The notes under the pieces were generated by a model. It was not told where the DNA came from and did no database searches. It was given only the letters and a program-made list of their open reading frames with translations. Positions 1-7,628 of a DNA stretch of 53,779 bases are shown here, one piece after another. The translations under genes and the position numbers were made by a program. Location: assembly GCF_024756275.1 (NCBI RefSeq), contig NZ_JANUGQ010000039.1, positions 1-53,779 on the forward strand. Direction: 5' to 3'. This stretch comes from Streptomyces pyxinae (GTDB lineage: Bacteria > Actinomycetota > Actinomycetes > Streptomycetales > Streptomycetaceae). Positions within the stretch are counted from its first letter, which is position 1. Every line of letters starts with the position of its first letter.

Positions 1-198
1 CCCTCGCCGCACCAACCCCTGCAACCCGGACGCCCTGGGTGACGGCGGCGGGCGCCGCGCGCCCCCCCCCCGCCGCCCGGAGCCGTACCACCACCGCCTG
101 CCGGCGCGCACGGCCGGACGGCGGACGTTCCCGGGCCGGCCGTCCCAACTCCCTGGTAACGGGGGCCGGGACGGGCGGGCCCGCGGATGGCGGCGGGC
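1..198. other. Non-coding left edge downstream of the E1 operon
   Basis: I see no supported gene here. The stretch is extremely GC-rich and contains a run of ten C at 62-71. A weak dyad, CCGTCCC at 140-146 with GGGACGG at 168-174, could end transcription of the minus-strand operon that stops at 199, but the stem is short. Confidence 0.4.
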
Positions 199-1233
199 TC
201 AGTACGGGCCGATGAACCCGGCGGTGACATCCGGCAGCTGACGCGTCCGCGGCGGGGCGCCGCCGACCATTTCCAGGCAGGCCGCCGCGATACGGTCCGC
301 GTTGGGGTGGTACGCCTCCTCCAGCGGGTGGGACACCGGTGCCGGGCAGTCCGGCAGGGTGACCCGGCGCACCGGCCGGCGCAGTGAGTCGAACGCCTTC
401 TCCGCGACGACCGCCGCGACCTCGGCGGCGAGACCGTACCTCGCCCAGCTCGTGTCGGCGACCACCAGCCGTCCCGTGCGCGCGACCGAGGAGCAGATCA
501 GCTCCTCGTCCAGCGGACGGATGCTGCGGACATCGACGACCTCGACGCTGACACCTCGCTCCGCGAGCAGTGCGGCGGCACGCTCGGCCTCGTACACCAT
601 CAGCGAGGCGGCGACCACGGTCACGTCCGTGCCGGGCCTGGCGATCCGGCCGCGCCCGAAGGGGACGGAGACCGGTTCCTCGGGCACCTCGCCCTCCATG
701 CGGTACAGGCCGCGGTTCTCCAGCAGCAGTGTCGGTGTTCCCGCGCGCAGCGCCTGGACGAGGAGCCCCTTGGCGTCCGCGGGAGACGCGGGCATCGCGA
801 CGTTGAGTCCGGGGAAGTGCCCGAAGACGGACTGCGGGCTCTGCGAGTGTGTCGCGCCCTGGCCCCAGCCGCGGCCCACCACGGCGCGGGTCACCACGGG
901 CACACCGCCCTGGTCACCATACATATATCGCCATTTGGCAGCGAGGTTGACCAGCGCGTCCATGGCGAGGAACAGGAAATCCGCCCGGGAGTGCACGATC
1001 AGGGGGCGGCGGCCCATGGCGGCGGCTCCGACGGCGATGCCGGCCGTCGCGTTCTCCGAGTTGGGCACGTCGATGACGCGGGTCGGGCCGAAGCGCTCGA
1101 ACGCCGCGCGGGTCGTTCCGTAGATGCCCTTGTCGTCGTCGACGCCCTCGCCCGCGACGAAGACGCTCGGGTCGTCGGCCATGCACTGCACCGTGGCCTC
1201 GCTGATGGCCTGCCAGTACGTGAGCGTACGCAT
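199..1233 (-). CDS. ThDP-dependent dehydrogenase/transketolase-like E1 beta subunit
   Basis: This 344-aa protein has the organisation of a 2-oxoacid dehydrogenase E1 beta subunit. A conserved Glu (E60, context VPNSE) lies where E1 beta supplies the activating Glu for the ThDP aminopyrimidine, and GQGATHSQ (about 124-131) is the usual His-Ser loop. The ATG at 1233 is preferred over upstream in-frame starts because GAGAGGAA precedes it and the family N-terminus (LTYWQAISEA) begins there. It lies 4 bp after the E1 alpha gene. No E2 or E3 gene is in the window, which argues against an ordinary dehydrogenase complex. Such stand-alone alpha/beta pairs in avilamycin-type and kosinostatin/trioxacarcin-type clusters are implicated in adding a two-carbon branch to a 4-ketosugar. 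I infer the same role here from its neighbours. Confidence 0.85.
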   Translation of the reverse strand: MRTLTYWQAISEATVQCMADDPSVFVAGEGVDDDKGIYGTTRAAFERFGPTRVIDVPNSENATAGIAVGAAAMGRRPLIVHSRADFLFLAMDALVNLAAKWRYMYGDQGGVPVVTRAVVGRGWGQGATHSQSPQSVFGHFPGLNVAMPASPADAKGLLVQALRAGTPTLLLENRGLYRMEGEVPEEPVSVPFGRGRIARPGTDVTVVAASLMVYEAERAAALLAERGVSVEVVDVRSIRPLDEELICSSVARTGRLVVADTSWARYGLAAEVAAVVAEKAFDSLRRPVRRVTLPDCPAPVSHPLEEAYHPNADRIAAACLEMVGGAPPRTRQLPDVTAGFIGPY

Positions 1234-1237
1234 CGGT

Positions 1238-2239
1238 TCAGTTCCTCTCGGCGGTCGCGGCGAGCGGCCGCGGCTCATGGGTGCCCGAGAGCAGATCCGT
1301 CACCTCGGGGAAGGCGGCGGCCCGCGCGAGGTCCGCGGCCCGGTGGACGTCCTCGGTGAACTCGGCCCGCCAGTCGTCGATGCGGGCGTCGACGGCGGGG
1401 ACCTCGGCGCGCAGCGCGTCGGCCGCGGTGCGGATCGGGCAGCGCTCCATCCAGGAGGCGACCTCGGCGTGGGTGCGGTACGCGCCGTCCTCGTCCCAGT
1501 GCGGGCCGACGTGCTCGCGCCAGCGGTAGGTGTCGAGCTCCAGCAGCTGGGGACCGCCCCCCGCGCGGGCTGACTCGATGGCTGTGCGCGCCGCGTCATG
1601 GACGGCGAAGACGTCATTGCCGTCGATCCGGCCGGCGCGCATGCCGTATCCCAGGGCCCGCTGCCAGATGCTGCTGCCGGCCGGCTGGCGGGCGGAGAGC
1701 GGCGAGGCGATGGAGTACCGGTTGTTCTCGCACACGAAGACCACCGGCAGCCGATGCAGCGCGGCGAAGTTGAGCGACTCGTGGAAGACGCCTTCCTCGG
1801 AGGCGCCGTCCCCGAAGAACGTGAGTGCCACGCGCGGTGCGCCGTCCATCGCGAACGCCCACGCCGCGCCGACCGCGACGGGGATCATCTCGCCGAGGAT
1901 GGCCGAGGAGCCGCCGAACCCCGCGGCCTGGTCCACCAGGTGCACCGAGCCACCACGCCCGCGCGCGCAGCCGGTCTCCTTGCCGTACAGCTCGGCGACC
2001 AGAGCGGTCAGGTCGCCGCCCTTGGCGAGGTAGGGCGCGTGCGAGCGGTGGGCGCTGTAGACCACGTCGCTGCGCCGGGCCGCCGCGCACACCCCGACCG
2101 ACGTGGCTTCCTGGCCGATGGAAAAGTGGGTGGGGGTGCGCATCAGCTGTTCGTCGCGGTACAGGTCCGCGAGCGTCTCCTCGGCACAGCGGATGCGCAC
2201 CATGCCGCGTACCAGCCGCAGCCGGTCCAGGGTCGTCAT
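1238..2239 (-). CDS. ThDP-dependent dehydrogenase/transketolase-like E1 alpha subunit
   Basis: This 333-aa E1 alpha subunit carries the ThDP/Mg motif GDG (143-145) ending in NN (172-173). It also has the HFSIGQEA region (38-45) and the RGRGGSVH loop (93-100) typical of the family. The ATG at 2239 follows an AGGAAAG-type ribosome site; the longer reading frame upstream would add an implausible Pro/Arg-rich extension. It should form an alpha2beta2 enzyme with the following E1 beta. Pyruvate is the likeliest donor, giving an acetyl or hydroxyethyl unit for a nucleotide-bound ketosugar; that is inference from the flanking 2,3-dehydratase, 3-ketoreductase and 3-dehydratase genes. Confidence 0.85.
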   Translation of the reverse strand: MTTLDRLRLVRGMVRIRCAEETLADLYRDEQLMRTPTHFSIGQEATSVGVCAAARRSDVVYSAHRSHAPYLAKGGDLTALVAELYGKETGCARGRGGSVHLVDQAAGFGGSSAILGEMIPVAVGAAWAFAMDGAPRVALTFFGDGASEEGVFHESLNFAALHRLPVVFVCENNRYSIASPLSARQPAGSSIWQRALGYGMRAGRIDGNDVFAVHDAARTAIESARAGGGPQLLELDTYRWREHVGPHWDEDGAYRTHAEVASWMERCPIRTAADALRAEVPAVDARIDDWRAEFTEDVHRAADLARAAAFPEVTDLLSGTHEPRPLAATAERN

Positions 2240-2252
2240 CGGTCTCTTCCTT

Positions 2253-2474
2253 TCAGGGGGAGCGCCAGCCGGGCAGGGTGCCGCCCGCCCAGCGTCCTGC
2301 GGCGGGCAGGGGATCGGCACCGCGCGGCCAGCGCGGCCGGCTGGTGGTCCGCTCGCCGACGGGCTCCGCCGCACGGCGGGACAGCGCGAGCAGAGCGAGG
2401 GTGAGGACGGCCACTTCCTCGGCTGTCGGGGCGCCGCGCAGGACACGCAGCGCCTGGGGGTCCTGGCCGGTCAC
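2253..2474 (-). CDS. Acyl-CoA carboxylase epsilon subunit (AccE/PccE-like)
   Basis: A 73-aa protein overlapping the end of the beta-subunit gene by 4 bp (ATGA). The N-terminal pattern VLRGAPTAEEVAVLT and the Trp- and Pro-rich tail are characteristic of the small epsilon subunits of actinobacterial acyl-CoA carboxylases, which bind and stimulate the beta hexamer. Size, motif and position directly after accB all agree. The biotinylated alpha subunit is not in the window and would have to come from elsewhere on the chromosome, as is usual in Streptomyces. Confidence 0.82.
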   Translation of the reverse strand: MTGQDPQALRVLRGAPTAEEVAVLTLALLALSRRAAEPVGERTTSRPRWPRGADPLPAAGRWAGGTLPGWRSP

Positions 2475-4150
2475 TGGGGCTGGTTCCCGTGCTTACGGCT
2501 GGGCAGCGCCGTGTACTTGGCGCGCAGCATCTTCAGCGCGGCGATCAGCTTGATCCGGGTCTCGCCCGGGTGGATGACGTCGTCGACGAGCCCGTGCTCG
2601 GCCGCGTAGTAGGGGTGCATCAGCTTCTCCTGGTACTCCTCGATCAGCCGGGCGCGAGTGCTCTCGGGATCGTCGGACGCGGCGATCTCGCGTCGGAAGA
2701 TGACGTTGGCCGCGCCCTCGGCGCCCATGACGGCGATCTCGTTGGTGGGCCAGGCCAGCGTCAGGTCGGCGCCGATGGACTGGGAGTCCATGACGATGTA
2801 CGCGCCGCCGTACGCCTTGCGCAGCACGACGGAGATCCGGGGCACGGTGGCGTTGCAGTAGGCGTACAGCAGCTTGGCGCCGTGCCGGATGACACCGCCG
2901 TGCTCCTGATCGACGCCGGGCAGGAAGCCCGGCACGTCGACCAGGGTGACGAGCGGAATGTTGAACGCGTCGCAGAACTGCACGAAACGCGCGGCCTTCT
3001 CGGAGGAGGAGATGTCGAGCACGCCGGCGAGGTCACCGGGCTGGTTGGCGACGATGCCGACCACCTGGCCGCCCATCCGGGCCAGCGCGCAGATGACATT
3101 GCCGGCCCAGCGGTGGTGCACCTCGAAGTACTCGCCGTCGTCGGCGATCTCCTCGACGACCCGGCGCATGTCGTAGGAACGGCCGCGCTCGGCGGGCACC
3201 AGATCCACGAGGGAGTCGGTGCGCCGGTCCTCCGGGTCGTCCACACCGGTGTGGGGCGGCAGTTCGCGGTTGTTGGCGGGCAGCAGCGACAGCAGGTAGC
3301 GGACCTCCTGGAGGCACTCCTCCTCGGTGTCGTACGCGAATTGCGCGACTCCGGAGACACCCGTGTGCACGTCGGCGCCCCCCAGTTCGTTCTGGGTGAT
3401 CTTCTCGCCGGTGACCGCCTGGACCACGTCGGGTCCGGTGATGAACATCTGCGAGGTCTCGCGCACCATGAACACGAAGTCGGTGAGCGCCGGCGAATAG
3501 GCGGCACCCCCCGCGCACGGGCCCATGATGACGCTGATCTGCGGGATCACACCGGAGTTGCGGACGTTGCGCTGGAAGATGCCGCCGTATCCGGCGAGAG
3601 CGGTGACCCCCTCCTGGATGCGGGCGCCGGCCCCGTCGCACAGGCCGACGACGGGTGCCCCGGCCGCGGCGGCCATGTCCATGATCTTGTGGATCTTGGT
3701 GGCGTGTGCCTCGCCGAGCGCCCCGCCGAAGATCCGGAAGTCATGGGCGTAGACGAAGACCTCGCGGCCGTCGACCAGTCCCCAGCCGGTGATCACGCCA
3801 TCGGAGTGCGGCCGCCTGGCCTCCATGCCGAAGCCGGTGGCCCGGTGCCTGCGCAGCCCCTCCACCTCGGTGAAGGTGCCCTTGTCGAAGAGGAGGCCGA
3901 TGCGCTCACGGGCGGTCAGCTTGCCCTTGGCGTGCTGGGCCTCGGTGGCCTTGGGGCCGGGACCGCTCAGTACCGCTTCCCGGATCTCCACCAGGTCCGC
4001 GACACGGTCCGCGGCGGTCCTCACCGGCTTGTCGCCAGTGGGGTAGGGCGGCCCGGCGGGCGGCGGGGGCGCGGCGTCGGACGGGGCGGACGAACCCGTG
4101 GTCGCGTCCGCCTGCCGCTGTGCCGGAGGGGCTTCCTCGATGGTGGTCAT
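2471..4150 (-). CDS. Acyl-CoA carboxylase beta subunit, probably acetyl-CoA type
   Basis: This 559-aa carboxyltransferase has both crotonase-like halves, with glycine-rich oxyanion loops GPCAGGAAYSP (210-220) and RKAYGGAY (444-451). The residue after AYGGAY sets substrate choice in Streptomyces enzymes: Asp in PccB favours propionyl-CoA, Ile in AccB allows acetyl-CoA. Here it is Ile452, so the enzyme probably makes malonyl-CoA, the extender for the type II PKS. The Pro/Ala-rich first 45 residues are a family-typical tail. The start overlaps the stop of the preceding sugar gene (ATGA at 4147-4150), so an extender-supply gene is translationally coupled to deoxysugar genes. Confidence 0.92.
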   Translation of the reverse strand: MTTIEEAPPAQRQADATTGSSAPSDAAPPPPAGPPYPTGDKPVRTAADRVADLVEIREAVLSGPGPKATEAQHAKGKLTARERIGLLFDKGTFTEVEGLRRHRATGFGMEARRPHSDGVITGWGLVDGREVFVYAHDFRIFGGALGEAHATKIHKIMDMAAAAGAPVVGLCDGAGARIQEGVTALAGYGGIFQRNVRNSGVIPQISVIMGPCAGGAAYSPALTDFVFMVRETSQMFITGPDVVQAVTGEKITQNELGGADVHTGVSGVAQFAYDTEEECLQEVRYLLSLLPANNRELPPHTGVDDPEDRRTDSLVDLVPAERGRSYDMRRVVEEIADDGEYFEVHHRWAGNVICALARMGGQVVGIVANQPGDLAGVLDISSSEKAARFVQFCDAFNIPLVTLVDVPGFLPGVDQEHGGVIRHGAKLLYAYCNATVPRISVVLRKAYGGAYIVMDSQSIGADLTLAWPTNEIAVMGAEGAANVIFRREIAASDDPESTRARLIEEYQEKLMHPYYAAEHGLVDDVIHPGETRIKLIAALKMLRAKYTALPSRKHGNQPQ

Positions 4151-5229
4151 GTGCGTCCTTCCACTGCGTACGTTGTGAGGTCGTCGGCGGTGGACCGCGG
4201 AGCCCTGCCGGACTCCCGCCGCTGTGCCGAGCGGCGCACCGCGTCCAGCAGGTCGGCCTGCCGGAGACAGACACGCGCGTCGGGCGGAGCGGCCGGGCCG
4301 GAGTCCGGGGCGGCCGCGGCCCGGCAGGCGGCCTCGAACGCCTCCACCGTCAGGGCGACCTGGTCGGCAGGCGGCAGCTCGATCCGCTCGGTGGTCCCGT
4401 GCCGCTCCAGGTGGATCACCGGACGGTGGCCGGACGGTGGGGTGAAGGCGCGGTCAAGGGTGATCCGGCCCTCGCTGCCCCACAGTTCGTACGCCGACCG
4501 GTAGGAGTGGTCCATGCCGAAGGTCAGTTGTGCGCTGACGCCGTGCTCGTCGCGCAGCAGTGCGGCGCCCGCGGTCTCCACGGTGCCGCCCGGGCCGGTG
4601 TGCAGGGTCGCGGCGACCGTGCGCAGCCGCTCGCCGAGGAAGTGGGCGGCTGCCCGAATGGGGTAGATGCCGATGTCCAGCAGTGCGCCGCCGCCGAGTC
4701 CGGGCGCGTGCCGGATGTCGCCGGCGGGCGGGAGGGGCACGGCGAACGCGGCACTGAAGGAGCGCAGCTCCCCGATCGCCCCGTCGGTGACCAGGGCGCG
4801 CACGGCCCGGTGCTGGGGGTGGTGGACGAACATGACGTTCTCCATCAGCGCGAGCGACCGCTGCCGCGCCAGCTCCAGCAGTTCGCGGGTGCGCGCCGGT
4901 TCACAGGTCAGCGGCTTCTCGGCGAGAACGTGCTTGCCGGCCAGCAGCGCCGCCTCCACCCATGTGGCGTGCAGCGCGGCGGGCAGTGGTACGTACACCG
5001 CGTCCACGTCGTCGAGGTCGAGCAGCGACGCGTAGCCGGTGACGGGGCGGCAGCCGTGACGGTTCGCGAGTTCCGCGGCCCGCGCCGCCTCGCGGCTCGC
5101 GACGGCGGCGACCTCGATGCCGTCGGCGGCCGCGAAGGCGGGCAGCATCCTGCGCCGGGCGATGTCCGCGCTCCCCAGTACCCCGATGCGCAGGGGGCGC
5201 CGGGTGGCGGACCCGGTGGGCTCAGTCAT
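4147..5229 (-). CDS. NDP-hexose 3-ketoreductase (Gfo/Idh/MocA family)
   Basis: This 360-aa oxidoreductase has an N-terminal Rossmann motif (IGVLGSADIA, 15-24) and the family signature AEKPLT (103-108). Enzymes of this type reduce the 3-keto group left by the NDP-hexose 2,3-dehydratase, giving NDP-4-keto-2,6-dideoxyhexose. That fits the gene immediately upstream. The ATG at 5229 overlaps the 2,3-dehydratase stop by 8 nt (ATGACTGA); an in-frame GTG at 5235 is the alternative. Its stop overlaps the accB start by 4 nt. Confidence 0.88.
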   Translation of the reverse strand: MTEPTGSATRRPLRIGVLGSADIARRRMLPAFAAADGIEVAAVASREAARAAELANRHGCRPVTGYASLLDLDDVDAVYVPLPAALHATWVEAALLAGKHVLAEKPLTCEPARTRELLELARQRSLALMENVMFVHHPQHRAVRALVTDGAIGELRSFSAAFAVPLPPAGDIRHAPGLGGGALLDIGIYPIRAAAHFLGERLRTVAATLHTGPGGTVETAGAALLRDEHGVSAQLTFGMDHSYRSAYELWGSEGRITLDRAFTPPSGHRPVIHLERHGTTERIELPPADQVALTVEAFEAACRAAAAPDSGPAAPPDARVCLRQADLLDAVRRSAQRRESGRAPRSTADDLTTYAVEGRT

Positions 5230-6625
5230 GGTCACCGAACTCCGCGGCGGCCAGGCAGGCGGCCAGGGTGCGAGCCTGGACGTTGACGGAGTGCCCCCGC
5301 TGGATGAACCGCGACAGCTGCCCGGCGGTCATCCAGCGGTAGCCGGGCGGCTCGTCCCGTGGCGCTTCCCCCTCGTCGGCCTCGATCAGCAGGTAGCGGC
5401 TGACCGCGTCGAGGAAGCGTCCGCCCTCCTCGGAGTGCAGCGCCTCGTAGCGGATGCGGGAGGCGTCGGCTCGCAGCACCAGGTCCAGGAAGGCGGGCCG
5501 GCCGGCTTCGGCCGGTCCCCCGTAGTTGTCCGGTGTGCACATGACGGTCGGCGACAGCTCGACGGCCTCCCGCAGTCCGCCCTCCGTCCTGGCGTGCACG
5601 AGCAGGTGCGGCACACCGTCGATGCGACGGGTCAGCATGGCCACCACGCCCTGCCCGCGCGGGCGGATCAGCGGCTGCGTCCAGTGCGTGACCTCGCGGC
5701 TGCCGGCCCGCACGGACGCGGCCACCACGTCGAAGTAGCGGCCGTCGGCGCGGTGGATGGTGTGCGCGTCGCGCTCCCAGTCCGGCAGCCCCGCGAGCGG
5801 CACCCGCTCGGTGCGGACACCGTGCCGGGAGCGCGTCCCGGTGAGCCAGAAGGCGAGTTCGGCGTCGGAGTGCAGCGCGGCGGACCGGGCTTCGGCGTCC
5901 GCCGCGGGCGCGCAGGACAGGACCGTGCGGGAGTCCATGTTCACCACGTTGTCCAGCCGCAGCAGCCGGGCGATCTGGCCGAAGGTGAGCCAGCGGAAGT
6001 CCTCGTGCGGCGGCACGTCGGCCGTGGTCTCCACGATCATGTTCCGGTTGTGCTTGCGGTGGAACCAGGAGCCGTGCTCGGACTGGAGCACGTCGGCCAG
6101 CACCCTCGCGCTCCCGGGCCGGGTGAAGTACTCGAGATACTTCACGTCCGCGCCGCCGTGCACCTTGGTGTAGTTGGAGCGGGTGGCCTGGACGGTGGGC
6201 GAGAGCTGGAGCAGGTTGGGGTTGCCCGGCTCCATCTTGGCCTGCATCAGGCAGTGCAGCACCCCGTCGAACTCCTTGACGAGGATCCCGAGGATGCCGA
6301 TCTCCGGCTGCCGGATGATGGGCTGGTGCCAGCCGCCGCCACCCGCGTCCACGGTCACCCGCAGTCCCTCGACACTGAAGAAGCGCCCGCTGCGGTGTAC
6401 GAGATTTCCCGTGCCCTCCTGGGTGCGCCAGCCCTCCAGCTCGGCGAAGGGGATGGTCCCGACCCGGAAGGGATGGGCCGCGCGCCGCTCGGCGAACCAC
6501 TGGTCAAACTCCCGGAGGTCCATGACCGCGCCCTGTGCGGCTGCCGTCGAACGGGCGATCCGGGCAGACGGGGCAGCGTCGTACCGCGGCCTCAGCGCGC
6601 TGTCCGTCGCGAGTTTGGGTGACAT
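5222..6625 (-). CDS. NDP-hexose 2,3-dehydratase
   Basis: This 467-aa protein is built from two homologous halves, each with a W-x-QP-[IL]-I segment followed by LSPTV and a D/S-NY motif. That is the hallmark of NDP-4-keto-6-deoxyglucose 2,3-dehydratases, which remove the C-2 hydroxyl in the first committed step to 2-deoxysugars. The ATG at 6625 is preceded by GAGGAG nine bases upstream, which decides it over a longer frame opening at 6691. It follows the SDR gene in the sugar operon and overlaps the 3-ketoreductase, its expected partner. Confidence 0.92.
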   Translation of the reverse strand: MSPKLATDSALRPRYDAAPSARIARSTAAAQGAVMDLREFDQWFAERRAAHPFRVGTIPFAELEGWRTQEGTGNLVHRSGRFFSVEGLRVTVDAGGGGWHQPIIRQPEIGILGILVKEFDGVLHCLMQAKMEPGNPNLLQLSPTVQATRSNYTKVHGGADVKYLEYFTRPGSARVLADVLQSEHGSWFHRKHNRNMIVETTADVPPHEDFRWLTFGQIARLLRLDNVVNMDSRTVLSCAPAADAEARSAALHSDAELAFWLTGTRSRHGVRTERVPLAGLPDWERDAHTIHRADGRYFDVVAASVRAGSREVTHWTQPLIRPRGQGVVAMLTRRIDGVPHLLVHARTEGGLREAVELSPTVMCTPDNYGGPAEAGRPAFLDLVLRADASRIRYEALHSEEGGRFLDAVSRYLLIEADEGEAPRDEPPGYRWMTAGQLSRFIQRGHSVNVQARTLAACLAAAEFGDHD

Positions 6626-6790
6626 GGGGATCGACTCCTCGAAGTCGTACGGACGCGTGGTCGTACGGGCGTGAAGCCGTACGGACGCCATCCGTACGGA
6701 GGTGGGAGGTACCCGGGGGGCCGGCGTACGAGGGGACGGGCGGCGCCGTCCGTGTGGTGCGGGCGTCGTCGGCCGCGGGTGGGGCCGCGC

Positions 6791-7552
6791 TCAGCGGCCG
6801 CCCGCCACGGTGAGCGACTCGCCGGTGATGTTCCCGTTCGCCGCGGAGCACAGAAACAGCACGGTTCTGGCCACGTCCTCGGGGTCGCTGAGCCGCCCCG
6901 TGGGCGTCGCGGCGATCTCCCGGGCGCGGACCGGCTCCGGCAGTCCCTTGAGCATGCGCTCGGTCACGGTCAGCCCGGGGCAGACCACGTTGACCAGGAG
7001 GCCGTCGCCGCCGAGGTCCCACATGAGGCTGCGGGCCAGGCCGTGCAGTCCGGCCTTGGCGGCTCCGTAGAACTCCTGGCCGCGATTGCCACCCAGGGCG
7101 TTGTGCGAGGAGATCAGCGCGATCCGGCCCCAGCCGCGCCCGCGCATCCCTGGCACGGCCTGCTGGACCGTGCGGATCACGGGTGCGAGGTTGCCGTCCA
7201 CGACCGGCAGCCAGTCCTCCTCGGGTACGTTCTCGAAGGGGGTGCCGGGCGCCCGTCGCACGCCCCAGCGCACCGCGTTGGCCACCAGGACGTCCAGCGA
7301 GCCCCAGCGTTCCTCGACGGCGGCCACCACGCGCTTCGGCGAGGCGGGATCGTCCAGGGCGTACGGGACCGGGAAGGCCCGGTCCTGCCCGGCACCCAGC
7401 TCCTGGGCCAACTTCTCCGCCGCCACTTGGTCGTTGCGGTAGGAGACGGCGACTCTGGCGCCCTCCCGGGAGAAGGCGCGGGCCACTGCCCGGCCGATTC
7501 CGCTGGTCGCTCCTGTCACCAGCACGGTGCGTCCGCTCAGCCCGAGATCCAT
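6791..7552 (-). CDS. Short-chain dehydrogenase/reductase (FabG-like)
   Basis: A 253-aa classical SDR: cofactor motif TGATSGIG (13-20), NAV in place of NAG, catalytic Ser at 148-149, Tyr162 and Lys166 (YGAAK). All active-site residues are present. The ATG at 7552 has GAAGGATC upstream. It lies between the 3-dehydratase and 2,3-dehydratase genes, so it may be a sugar 4-ketoreductase, but FabG-like SDRs also reduce polyketide carbonyls and I cannot separate these by eye. The 76-bp gap ahead of it contains three perfect 9-bp repeats (separate entry). Confidence 0.85.
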   Translation of the reverse strand: MDLGLSGRTVLVTGATSGIGRAVARAFSREGARVAVSYRNDQVAAEKLAQELGAGQDRAFPVPYALDDPASPKRVVAAVEERWGSLDVLVANAVRWGVRRAPGTPFENVPEEDWLPVVDGNLAPVIRTVQQAVPGMRGRGWGRIALISSHNALGGNRGQEFYGAAKAGLHGLARSLMWDLGGDGLLVNVVCPGLTVTERMLKGLPEPVRAREIAATPTGRLSDPEDVARTVLFLCSAANGNITGESLTVAGGR

Positions 7553-7576
7553 GTCCGATCCTTCATGTCCGTCGCG

Positions 7577-7603
7577 TTCTTCGGGTTCTTCGGGTTCTTC
7601 GGG
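7577..7603. repeat. Three tandem 9-bp repeats ahead of the SDR gene
   Basis: TTCTTCGGG occurs three times in perfect tandem at 7577-7585, 7586-7594 and 7595-7603. On the transcribed minus strand it reads CCCGAAGAA and lies 25 to 51 nt upstream of the SDR start, in the leader between two operon genes. It is purine-rich and would encode a Glu/Pro repeat if translated, but no start codon opens that frame after the previous stop. Confidence 0.9.
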
Positions 7604-7628
7604 CTCGCTCGTCCTCTTGACGGACAGG

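Noticed and set aside
199..2239. Housekeeping pyruvate or branched-chain oxoacid dehydrogenase
   Set aside because: No E2 or E3 gene is adjacent and the pair ends a deoxysugar operon, although DNA left of position 1 is not visible, so this remains the main alternative.
2489..4504. Long plus-strand frame opposite the carboxylase beta gene
   Set aside because: Composition follows the third-codon GC bias of the real gene on the other strand; no motif or start signal.
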